From: Burkholderiales bacterium
GTDB lineage: Bacteria; Pseudomonadota; Gammaproteobacteria; Burkholderiales; Burkholderiaceae_C
Assembly: GCA_003963115.1 (NCBI GenBank)
Contig: RXJQ01000020.1
Span: 1-64,000 of the forward strand
Length of the DNA: 64,000 nucleotides
Reading direction: 5' to 3'
Positions 56,566-64,000 of this stretch are shown here, in pieces. The notes beneath the pieces were generated by a model, which searched no databases, was not told the DNA's origin, and saw nothing but the letters and a program-made list of their open reading frames with translations. Position 1 is the stretch's first letter. Every line of letters starts with the position of its first letter. The position numbers were made by a program, and so were the translations under genes.

Positions 56566-57738
56566 ATGAAGAAAAAAACCAGGCTTCGCCGCCTCTTCGC
56601 GGCGTCCATTCTGGCTGCCAGCGGCCTGTCTCCCGCTCAAGCCCAACTGCAACTCCCTCCGCTGCTGCTGGCCGCCACGGGCCAGGTCAGCGGTGTGGTC
56701 CTCACGCCAGCTTTGATGGCCACCATCGGCGCCAGCCCCACGCTGTGGAACGGCCTGATCAACGTGGCCACGCCCTATATGGCGCCCTACTCCGAAGAGC
56801 TGCGCCAGCTGGCGATCAAGAAGGCGCCTCGCCTCAAGCCCGTGGCAGCAGCGCCCACACCAGCGGCGCAGGTCTTTGCCAACAGCTACAGCCAGATCTT
56901 CTCGTTTGGCGACAGCATGAGCGACACCGGCAATCTGTACGCGCAGATGCGGGCCAATGGCGGCGGTGGCCTGCCCACCTCGCCCAACTACGCCGGCCGC
57001 TTCTCGAATGGCCCGGTGGTGCTGGAAGCCATGGCCAATGCACTGAACGTGCCACTGGTGAACTATGCCTTCGCGGGTGCGCGCTCCGGTACAGGCAATC
57101 TGGTGCCGGTCTATGGCATGCAAAAGGGCATGCTCAACCAGATCCAGGACTTGCTGGACAACCAGCCTACCAGCGTATCGAAGCTCGATGCCAATGCCCT
57201 GTATGTGCTGTGGACCGGCCCTGATGACTACTACTCGGACGGCAATGTCTTCAACCCCGCCATCACGGCCAGCATCATCAGTGACATCCAGCAAGGCATG
57301 ATCAGGCTGTACCAGCGTGGCGCCCGGCACTTCTTCGTGCCGCAGATGCCCGACCTCAGCATCACGCCGTCAGCCCACAACCACAATAACGGCCTGGGCA
57401 ACTATCTGGTCAACGCCAAGGCCCGCAGCGCTGAAATGGCCACCGCCTTGAACGCCATGCTCCAGAACTTCGCACGCAGCTACCCTCAGTCCACGGTGCG
57501 TACCTTCGAGACCTACACGTATTCGCAGACACGGCTGACGCAGGCCGCAGCCGAGGGCTTCAATGTGACCGAGGCCTGCTACAACCCGAAGTTTCTGGGC
57601 ATCCCCGGCCCGGTGTGCGACAAGCCCGACCTGCACCTGTTCTGGGACGGCAACCACCCCACCAAGGCCGGCTCAATCGTGATCGGCACCGACTTCGCCA
57701 AGGCACTGGTCGGCAACGCGCCCTTCCCCTCGCGCTGA
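56566..57738 (+). CDS. SGNH/GDSL esterase, exported
   Basis: 390 aa. A signal peptide (ending at AQAQL) and an about 75-residue Ala/Pro-containing N-terminal segment precede an SGNH hydrolase: block I FSFGDSMSDTGN with Ser117, GRFSNGPV, the oxyanion Gly in YAFAGA, and the Asp/His in LFWDGNHPT. Block III, normally GxND, reads GPDD. Similar proteins are plant-like GDSL lipases or esterases secreted or anchored on the surface. Divergent from the PEP-CTERM gene. The ATG at 56566 is preferred as it opens the signal peptide; the ribosome site is weak. Confidence 0.85.
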   Translation: MKKKTRLRRLFAASILAASGLSPAQAQLQLPPLLLAATGQVSGVVLTPALMATIGASPTLWNGLINVATPYMAPYSEELRQLAIKKAPRLKPVAAAPTPAAQVFANSYSQIFSFGDSMSDTGNLYAQMRANGGGGLPTSPNYAGRFSNGPVVLEAMANALNVPLVNYAFAGARSGTGNLVPVYGMQKGMLNQIQDLLDNQPTSVSKLDANALYVLWTGPDDYYSDGNVFNPAITASIISDIQQGMIRLYQRGARHFFVPQMPDLSITPSAHNHNNGLGNYLVNAKARSAEMATALNAMLQNFARSYPQSTVRTFETYTYSQTRLTQAAAEGFNVTEACYNPKFLGIPGPVCDKPDLHLFWDGNHPTKAGSIVIGTDFAKALVGNAPFPSR

Positions 57739-57752
57739 GGAGGTCTGCCTCC

Positions 57753-58817
57753 TCAGACCGTCGTGGGCATCAGGAAGTCTCGGCTGATGCCATAGCCCAG
57801 GTCGCCCACGCGGTCGAGGAACTGCGTGAGGTAGGCGTGCAGGCCGGTCGCGACGATCTCGTCGATGCGGCTGAACTGAAGATCCGCGCGCAGACGGCCG
57901 GCGCGGCGCAGGGTCTCGTGGCTGTGGTCATTGGCCACGGCGCGCAGGTTGCTCACGACCTCGTCCATGCAGAACACCAATGAGCGCGGCATCTCGGCGC
58001 GCAGGATCAGCAACTCGGCCACCTTCTCGGGGCGGATGACGTTGCGGTAGACCTTGCGGTAAACCTCGAAGGCCGAGACGCTGCGCAGCACGGCGGACCA
58101 ATGGTAGAAGTCCACTTCCTTGCTTTCGTTGCCGACACCCGAACCGAAGAACTCGGTGTTGCGGGCATGGAACTTCACGTCCAGCAAGCGTGCGGTGTTG
58201 TCGGCGCGTTCGAGGAAGGTGCCGATGCGCTGGAAGTGGAAGGACTCGTCCTGCAGCATGGTGCCCAGGGTCACGCCGCGCGAAAGGTGCGAGCGGAACT
58301 TGACCCACTCGAACAACTCGGCAGGGTCCTTGGCCAGGGCATTGGATTTGACCAGGCGGTTGTACTCCAGCCAGGTCTGGTTCATGGTCTCCCAGACCTC
58401 GGTGGTCAGCGCGCCTCGCACGGCACGGGCGTTCTCACGCGCGGCCCGCAGGCAATTGAGGATGCTCGATGGGTTGGAGGCATCCGTCACCATGAAATCC
58501 ATCACGTCGCGGGCGTTGATGGTCTCGAATTTGGAGAGGTACTCCTGGGTCAGCTCACTGATGCCCAACAGGCCACGCCAGCCTGCTTGCGCTGCCTCGC
58601 TGGACTGCGGCAGCAGCGAGGTCTGGTAGTTGACGTCGAGCAGACGCGCGGTGTTTTCTGCACGCTCCATGTAGCGTGCCATCCAGAAGAGGTGGTCAGC
58701 GGTACGCGACAGCATGGGCTTGGTCTCCAGGTGCGAGGCATTGCTGACGCGCAAGGCCCCGGTGGCGGTCTCGATCAAATGCGATGGGAGGTGATTCTCG
58801 ATGCGCTCGTTGAGCAT
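57753..58817 (-). CDS. Alpha-E domain protein (DUF403)
   Basis: 354 aa. From residue 35 the sequence MLSRTADHLFWMARYMERAENTARLLDVNYQ is the alpha-E signature, an all-helical domain with many conserved Arg/Glu, seen again around RIGTFLERADNTARLLDVKFHAR. Alpha-E proteins always neighbour circularly permuted ATP-grasp proteins and transglutaminase-like proteases, and are thought to support peptide ligation; the biochemical role is unproved. A GGAGG seven bases before 58817 supports the longer start; a second start at 58715 (GGAG nine bases upstream) would match the canonical family N-terminus. Last gene of the cluster, 37 bp after the ATP-grasp gene. Confidence 0.88.
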   Translation of the reverse strand: MLNERIENHLPSHLIETATGALRVSNASHLETKPMLSRTADHLFWMARYMERAENTARLLDVNYQTSLLPQSSEAAQAGWRGLLGISELTQEYLSKFETINARDVMDFMVTDASNPSSILNCLRAARENARAVRGALTTEVWETMNQTWLEYNRLVKSNALAKDPAELFEWVKFRSHLSRGVTLGTMLQDESFHFQRIGTFLERADNTARLLDVKFHARNTEFFGSGVGNESKEVDFYHWSAVLRSVSAFEVYRKVYRNVIRPEKVAELLILRAEMPRSLVFCMDEVVSNLRAVANDHSHETLRRAGRLRADLQFSRIDEIVATGLHAYLTQFLDRVGDLGYGISRDFLMPTTV

Positions 58818-58853
58818 GGTGTGTCCTCCGTTCCAAATTTGGCAGTGGCAGGT

Positions 58854-60287
58854 TCAGGTCTCCAACACCCAGGTGTCCTTGGTACCGCCGCCTTGCGAGC
58901 TGTTGACCACCAGCGAGCCTTCCTTCAAGGCCACGCGGGTCAGGCCGCCGGGCACCATCTGCACCGTCTTGCCTGACAGTACGAAGGGCCGCAGGTCGAT
59001 GTGGCGTGGCGCGATGCCGGACTCGACGAAGGTCGGGCAGGTCGACAGCGACAGCGTGGGCTGCGCGATGTAGTTGGTGGGGTTGGTCATGAGCACCTCG
59101 CGGAACGCCTCGACCTCGGCCTTGGTCGCTGCAGGCCCCACCAGCATGCCGTAGCCCCCGGCCCCATGGACCTCTTTGACGACGAGGTCGGCGAGGTTGT
59201 CCAGCGTGTACTTGAGGTCGTCCTTCTCACGGCAGATGTAGGTCGGCACGTTCTGCAGGATGGGCTTTTCGCCCAGATAGAACTCGATCATCTTGGGCAC
59301 ATAGGGGTAGATGGACTTGTCGTCCGCGATCCCGGTGCCAAAGGCATTGGCGAGGGTCACGTTGCCGGCACGGTAGGCGCGCAGCATGCCGGGCACGCCC
59401 AGACTCGAGTCCTTGCGGAAGACCTCGGGGTCCATGAAGTCGTCGTCCAGCCGGCGGTAGATCACGTCCACGCGCTGCGGGCCACGGGTGGTTCGCATGT
59501 AGACGAAATCGTCCTTGACGAAGAGGTCCTTGCCTTCCACCAGCTCGATGCCCATCTGCTGCGCCAGGAAGGCGTGCTCGAAGTAGGCCGAGTTGTACAT
59601 GCCCGGCGTGAGCACCACGGCCGTGGGCTCGTTGACCGAAGCCGGCGCCATGGCACGCAGGGTGTCGAGCAGCAGGTCGGGGTAATGCGCAACCGGCGCA
59701 ATGCGGTGTTCGGCGAACAGGTCCGGGAACAGGCGCATCATCATCTTGCGGTTTTCGAGCATGTAGCTCACGCCGCTGGGCACGCGCAGATTGTCTTCGA
59801 GCACATAGTAGGTGCCCGAGCCATCGGGGTTGCAGGCCCGCACGATGTCAATGCCAGCGATGATCGAGTAGATGCCACCGGGCACCTTGAGGTCGACCAT
59901 CTCCTTGCGGAACTGGGCGTTGTTGAGCACGGGTTCCGACGGGATGACGCCGGCCTTGAGGATCTCCTGGCCGTGGTAGACGTCTTCCAGGAAGCGGTTG
60001 AGCGCTGTGACGCGCTGCCTGAGGCCTTTTTCCATCTCGCGCCACTCGGAAGCCGGGATGATGCGCGGGATCAGGTCGAAGGGGATGAGGCGTTCGGTGC
60101 CGGCACCGTCTTCGTCCTTGTCGCCATACACCGCGAAGGTGATGCCGACTCGTCTGAAGATCATTTCCGCCTCTTCTCGCCGCGAGGCCATCAACTCGCG
60201 GGGCTGGCGACCAAGCCAGCGGTCGTAAGTTTTGTAGTGATCGCGCACCTGGGCGCTGCTCACATGCATCTCGTCGAAGAATCGCAT
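58854..60287 (-). CDS. Circularly permuted type 2 ATP-grasp protein (DUF404/407)
   Basis: 477 aa. Conserved blocks include RRVGITFAVYGDKDEDGAGTERLIPFDLIPRII, NPDGSGTYYVLEDNLRVPSGVSYMLENR (DN motif), YRRLDDDFMDPEVFRKDSSLGVPG, NAFGTGIADDKSIYPYVPKMI and LVVKEVHGAGGYGMLVGP, which supply the permuted ATP-grasp ATP and metal sites. Such enzymes are predicted to join amino acids or peptides by ATP-dependent ligation. AGGG seven bases before the ATG supports 60287. Followed by its alpha-E partner and preceded by the transglutaminase (139-bp gap). Confidence 0.92.
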   Translation of the reverse strand: MRFFDEMHVSSAQVRDHYKTYDRWLGRQPRELMASRREEAEMIFRRVGITFAVYGDKDEDGAGTERLIPFDLIPRIIPASEWREMEKGLRQRVTALNRFLEDVYHGQEILKAGVIPSEPVLNNAQFRKEMVDLKVPGGIYSIIAGIDIVRACNPDGSGTYYVLEDNLRVPSGVSYMLENRKMMMRLFPDLFAEHRIAPVAHYPDLLLDTLRAMAPASVNEPTAVVLTPGMYNSAYFEHAFLAQQMGIELVEGKDLFVKDDFVYMRTTRGPQRVDVIYRRLDDDFMDPEVFRKDSSLGVPGMLRAYRAGNVTLANAFGTGIADDKSIYPYVPKMIEFYLGEKPILQNVPTYICREKDDLKYTLDNLADLVVKEVHGAGGYGMLVGPAATKAEVEAFREVLMTNPTNYIAQPTLSLSTCPTFVESGIAPRHIDLRPFVLSGKTVQMVPGGLTRVALKEGSLVVNSSQGGGTKDTWVLET

Positions 60288-60426
60288 CGGTTGGCCCTGC
60301 GAAGGGTTATGTGAAGCTGCGGTCAACTCCATCATGCACAGAGTGTGCCAGGGGCCGAGCCCCAAGCCATGCGGTGGCACAGGTTTCGGGCGCGCGCACC
60401 ATCATGCACCGCCTCACAGGGCAAAT

Positions 60427-61374
60427 CTAGGCCACATTGGTGCAAGCTGGGCTCTTCCGGACAGGCTCGTCCAGCAAGCGGGTGCTCACCCGCACCAACA
60501 AGGTGTGTTCACCGCCACCGCGGATGACCCCGCGCAAGGGCGTGACGTCCCCAAAATCGCGCCCATGCGCCACCCTGACGTGGTGAATGTCAGGCACACA
60601 GTCGTTGGTTGGGTCGAGATCCAGCCATTCCTGGGCACCGGTCAGGCCCAGTCCGGGGATCCAGACGCTCACCCAGGCGTGCGAGGCATCGGCACCAAGC
60701 AGTGGCGCCTGGCCTGGCGGCGGCCGGGTCAGCAGATAGCCGCTCACGTAACGCCCCGCCAGGCCGCAGGCCCGCAGGCAGCCGAGCATGAGATGGGCGA
60801 AGTCCTGGCACACGCCCTTGCGTTGCAGGAAGACGTCCAGGACAGGGGTGGAGATGTCGGTGGAGGCCGGCGCGTAATCGAAGTCCTCATGGATGCGGTT
60901 CATGAGTTCGATCGCGGCCTCGGCCAATGGCCGGTCATCGTGCAGCGATACCTGGGCATACTCGCGCAAGGCTGTCAGACAGGGTACGTAGGGCGAGGCG
61001 TAGACGAACTCGGCGGCGGGCTGGAATGGCGCATGTGCGCGGTAGGACAGCATGGTCCGCACCTCGCCACAGGTCGGGCCTTGATCGGGTTCCAAACCCG
61101 CGTAGCGCGAGGCGACAGTCACCTGGCTGCGCGCCATCACACGCAACTGGTTGTGGGCGAAATGCAGCGCGAAGTAGGCGCGGCTGTTGCCATGGTTGTC
61201 ACGGCGGGTGCTGTGCTGCGAGGGCGTGGGGCTGACCGACATGTCGAACACCTCCAGCCGCTGGCCCTCATCGCTCAAAGGCCTCAGGCAGGCAATGTGC
61301 TGCGCCTGCTCCACCGGGTTGCTGTAATCGTAAACCGTCTCGTGCTCGACGGACAGACGCGCGACATCGCTCAT
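60427..61374 (-). CDS. Transglutaminase-like cysteine protease
   Basis: 315 aa. An N-terminal beta domain (Bact_transglu_N; VEHETVYDYSNPVEQAQHIACLRP) precedes the papain-like core with the triad Cys (KGVCQDFAHLML), His (ASHAWVSVW) and Asp (LDPTND). No signal peptide, so cytoplasmic. In this gene neighbourhood it is predicted to hydrolyse or transfer peptide bonds made by the ATP-grasp enzymes. Its ATG overlaps the preceding stop (ATGA), proving operon structure with the large fusion gene. Confidence 0.93.
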   Translation of the reverse strand: MSDVARLSVEHETVYDYSNPVEQAQHIACLRPLSDEGQRLEVFDMSVSPTPSQHSTRRDNHGNSRAYFALHFAHNQLRVMARSQVTVASRYAGLEPDQGPTCGEVRTMLSYRAHAPFQPAAEFVYASPYVPCLTALREYAQVSLHDDRPLAEAAIELMNRIHEDFDYAPASTDISTPVLDVFLQRKGVCQDFAHLMLGCLRACGLAGRYVSGYLLTRPPPGQAPLLGADASHAWVSVWIPGLGLTGAQEWLDLDPTNDCVPDIHHVRVAHGRDFGDVTPLRGVIRGGGEHTLLVRVSTRLLDEPVRKSPACTNVA

Positions 61375-64000
61375 GCGCTCACCATCGAATCCGTCGTCTC
61401 TGCATGGGCAAAGTAGCGGCGCCCCACCTCGTCGGAGAGGCGCCACCCCACATCGATCAGGCGATTGAGCAGGTTGAGCACGGCTTCGCTGCCCGTTTCG
61501 GGGTCGCACAGCTCGGTGAGCGTGGCACCGACGCCTTCGTGTGGCAGCAGGGCCAGCAAGTCGTCATGAGAACTCCCGCGCACGGGCAGCTTGACCAGCT
61601 CGTTGCGCAGCCGGCGAAGCACGCAGGCCAGGGCACGCGGGTTGGTTTCGTCCATCACCAGCAAGGCGATCAAGGCGGGCACTTCCAGGCGGCGCTGGAA
61701 ACGGGCGCGGAAGGTGATGGTGCTGTCGAACAGATCAAGCACCAGATCGAAGCCCTGTGGATGTTGCAAGGCATCGTTTTCCCAGAAGGCCTTGAGCAGA
61801 CCCGCATAACCTGTGAGGCGCTCGATGAGCCGGCCCACGGTCAGCAGGCGCCAGCCTGGGTCACGGGTCATGCGGTCGGTCTGCGCGCCGGTAACGGCGG
61901 CCAGTTGCATGCCCAGGTGCTCGAACGCATCGTGGGCCAGCGTGAGGCTGTGTGGCTTGCTGGCCAGATGTGCCTTTGAAGGCAGCTCATCTTCGCTGCC
62001 CTCTTCTTCGTCAGCCTCGACAGCGGCCGGCTGGATGGCCTTGGAGATGCGCTGCTGGAAGTCACTGCCCAAGGCCCGCAGCAAACGGGCGTGTTCGGGC
62101 GACAGGCGTTCGCGCAAGCTCTGCGCGGAATGGGCCAGGCAGCTCAGGTTGTAGCCCAGGCTGTAGGCGCCGTGCTTGGCCGAGGTGTCGACCAGGGCAT
62201 CCATGGCAGCGCGCTCGAACACGCGCGGTGACTGGCTCAGGCTGGGTGTGCCCGGCGGCACGAGGCCGTTGGCCAGCGCCAGGTCGGACAGCAAACGCGA
62301 GACCGCATCGTGCAGGTCGTCGTCGCTGGACTGCAGGCTCACCAGGGTCTGCATCAGGCGCAACTGCTGCTCGGTGCGCTCGGTGTAGCGGCCCATCCAG
62401 AAGAGGTTCTCGCCAGTGCGGCTGGCCACGGGGCGCTGGCGCTGCATGAGCTCTTCAGGCTTGATGGACGACGGCAGCATCGAGAAGGTGTCCACCGACT
62501 CGTCGGTCAGGACCCAGGTGTCCAGGCTGCTGCCACCCAGCTGCATGGACACCGGCCCGGCATCGCGTGTGGCGATGCGCGTCATGCCACCGGGCAGGAC
62601 CTGCCATCCACCACGGCCATCGGCCAGGGCGTAGACGCGCAAGGAGGCACCCCGCATGCTCAGCGAGCCGCCGGACCACACCGGTGCCTGCGGATAGGGC
62701 ACGAAGCGCTGCACGGTGTAGGCAGCAGGGTCATGGTCGATGCGCTCACGCCAGCTCTTGAGCGCCGACGGCGTGAGTGAACGCCCGATCACGGCGTCGA
62801 AGTTCTGCCGCAAGGCGGGCGAACCGAAACCGGGCGTGCCGATGTGCGGATAGCTGGGCCGGATGACGCGGCCATTGAGGTCGTCGCGCACGTCTTGCCA
62901 GGCAGCCTGCTCGCCACACCACCAGGTCGGCAGAGACGGCAAATCCAGCTCCTCTCCCAGCAGCTTTCTCGACAGGGCCGGCAGGAAGCCGTGCACTGCA
63001 GGCGACTCCAGGAAGCCCGTACCCAGCGCGTTGGACAGCACCACCTTGCCCGCGCGCACGGCCTGCATCAGGCCAGGCACGCCCAGGTGCGAGTCCGAGC
63101 GCAACTCCAGCGGGTCGCAGAAGTCGTCGTCCAGACGGCGCAGCAAGCCGTGGATGGGCTCCAGACCCTGCACGGTCTTGAGGAACAGGCCTTCATCGCG
63201 CACGACCAGGTCACCGCCTTCCACCAGCGGCAGGCCCAGGTAACGCGCCAGGTAGGCGTGCTCGAAATAGGTCTCGTTGTAGGGCCCAGGCGTCAGCAGC
63301 GCCAGGCGAGGCGCCTGGCCGCCGGCACAGGTCGTGGCCAGCTCGGTCATGGTGTCGAGCAATCGCCGATAGCCCTTGGCCAGATGCTGCACACTCATCG
63401 CCCGGTAGGCCTCGGGGAACAGGCGCGAGACGATCAGCCGGTTCTGCATCACATAGCCCAGCCCAGACGGGGCCTGCGTGCGCTGCGACACGACCCACCA
63501 GGCACCATCCGGCCCCCGAACCAGATCGAAAGCCACCATGTGCAGGTAGATGCCGCCGATGGGCTCGACGCCCTGCAGGCCGCGCAGATAGCTCGGATGC
63601 CCCAGCACCAGCGCGGAAGGCAGCAAGGCGTCCTTGAGCACGCTTTGCTCTCCATAGACGTCTTGCAGCACGCGGTTGAGCAGGCAGGCACGCTGGGCCA
63701 CGCCCTGCTCCAGCGCCTGCCAGTCTTCAGTGGAAATGATGAGGGGCAGCGGCTCCAGCGACCAGGGCCGGCTCGGGCCGCCCTGCGCGTTGTAGACGTT
63801 GTAGGTGATGCCGTCTTCCTGAATCTGGTGCGCCAGCAGACCCTGACGGCGCGTGAGGTCGTCCAGGGGTGCGCCCAGATGGTCGGCAAAGGCCTGCCAG
63901 ACCGGCCTCAGGCTGCCATCGTCGGCCCGCAGCTCATCGTAATGCCCAGCCTCTGCGGGGCGGGCCAGACGCAGCATGTCCTGTGCAACCGAGGGCGGTG
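61371..64000 (-). CDS. Circularly permuted ATP-grasp / alpha-E fusion protein; 5' end probably outside window
   Basis: At least 868 aa. The first about 480 residues are a permuted ATP-grasp domain (QEDGITYNVYNAQG, TPGPYNETYFEHAYLARYLGLPLVEGGDLVVRD, RRLDDDFCDPLELRSDSHLGVPG, NALGTGFLESPAV). Residues about 510-860 are an alpha-E domain (RTGENLFWMGRYTERTEQQLRLM). The permuted ATP-grasp half ends in GGSSLDTWVLTD, as in the free-standing protein encoded at 58854. The first visible ATG is at 63977, but the frame continues open to the edge of the window (PPSVAQD), so the true start may lie beyond it. A charged insertion (EADEEEGSEDELPSK) interrupts the alpha-E part. Confidence 0.9.
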   Translation of the reverse strand, partial: PPSVAQDMLRLARPAEAGHYDELRADDGSLRPVWQAFADHLGAPLDDLTRRQGLLAHQIQEDGITYNVYNAQGGPSRPWSLEPLPLIISTEDWQALEQGVAQRACLLNRVLQDVYGEQSVLKDALLPSALVLGHPSYLRGLQGVEPIGGIYLHMVAFDLVRGPDGAWWVVSQRTQAPSGLGYVMQNRLIVSRLFPEAYRAMSVQHLAKGYRRLLDTMTELATTCAGGQAPRLALLTPGPYNETYFEHAYLARYLGLPLVEGGDLVVRDEGLFLKTVQGLEPIHGLLRRLDDDFCDPLELRSDSHLGVPGLMQAVRAGKVVLSNALGTGFLESPAVHGFLPALSRKLLGEELDLPSLPTWWCGEQAAWQDVRDDLNGRVIRPSYPHIGTPGFGSPALRQNFDAVIGRSLTPSALKSWRERIDHDPAAYTVQRFVPYPQAPVWSGGSLSMRGASLRVYALADGRGGWQVLPGGMTRIATRDAGPVSMQLGGSSLDTWVLTDESVDTFSMLPSSIKPEELMQRQRPVASRTGENLFWMGRYTERTEQQLRLMQTLVSLQSSDDDLHDAVSRLLSDLALANGLVPPGTPSLSQSPRVFERAAMDALVDTSAKHGAYSLGYNLSCLAHSAQSLRERLSPEHARLLRALGSDFQQRISKAIQPAAVEADEEEGSEDELPSKAHLASKPHSLTLAHDAFEHLGMQLAAVTGAQTDRMTRDPGWRLLTVGRLIERLTGYAGLLKAFWENDALQHPQGFDLVLDLFDSTITFRARFQRRLEVPALIALLVMDETNPRALACVLRRLRNELVKLPVRGSSHDDLLALLPHEGVGATLTELCDPETGSEAVLNLLNRLIDVGWRLSDEVGRRYFAHAETTDSMVSA

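Overview
The window is a gene-dense, high-GC chromosomal segment of a proteobacterium, most likely a betaproteobacterium of the order Burkholderiales. This rests on a holC gene followed by a small low-complexity gene, a CysB regulator beside a sirohydrochlorin chelatase, two PEP-CTERM proteins, a FimV-like protein and long spurious antisense frames typical of high-GC DNA. I see no insertion sequence, phage gene, rRNA or CRISPR array. The species is inference only.

Layout. 1-8330: a Lap-type biofilm adhesion module, with the 3' end of a giant repeat adhesin carrying a vWA domain and a type I secretion signal, a LapD-like c-di-GMP receptor, a LapG-like protease and a TolC-family exporter with an unusual C-terminal NTF2-like domain. 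8569-11769: three small genes (unknown, DUF4440-like, cupin) and a Cache-domain chemoreceptor. 11757-15518: the homogentisate part of tyrosine catabolism (hpd, hmgA, fahA). 15721-28041: an aromatic meta-cleavage gene set with flavin hydroxylase, type I extradiol dioxygenase, C-C hydrolase, hydratase, aldolase, acetaldehyde dehydrogenase, an SDR, two ACMSD-like amidohydrolases, a MetA-like outer-membrane protein and an AraC-type regulator. Two copies of one 22-bp operator (TTGAACA-N4-TGTTCAA) each lie between candidate -35 and -10 elements in front of its two plus-strand units.

28114-41764: a second chemoreceptor, tRNA-Ser, an ABC substrate-binding protein, pepA-holC, lptFG, a chelatase with cysB, a FimV-like protein and an enoyl-CoA hydratase. 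41881-45101: tRNA-Arg and a copper module (copA divergent from copZ-cueR) with two near-identical CueR-type promoters back to back. 45198-57738: an alpha/beta hydrolase, a lone pseudopilin, two PEP-CTERM proteins, tRNA-Pro, hrpA, an amidase, argA, yggX and an SGNH esterase. 57753-64000: a minus-strand cluster of two circularly permuted ATP-grasp proteins, two alpha-E units (one fused) and a transglutaminase-like protease, a predicted but poorly characterised peptide-ligase system.

The strongest leads for undescribed biology are the meta-cleavage gene set with its twin operators, the duplicated ATP-grasp/alpha-E/transglutaminase cluster, and the TolC fusion in the adhesin module.
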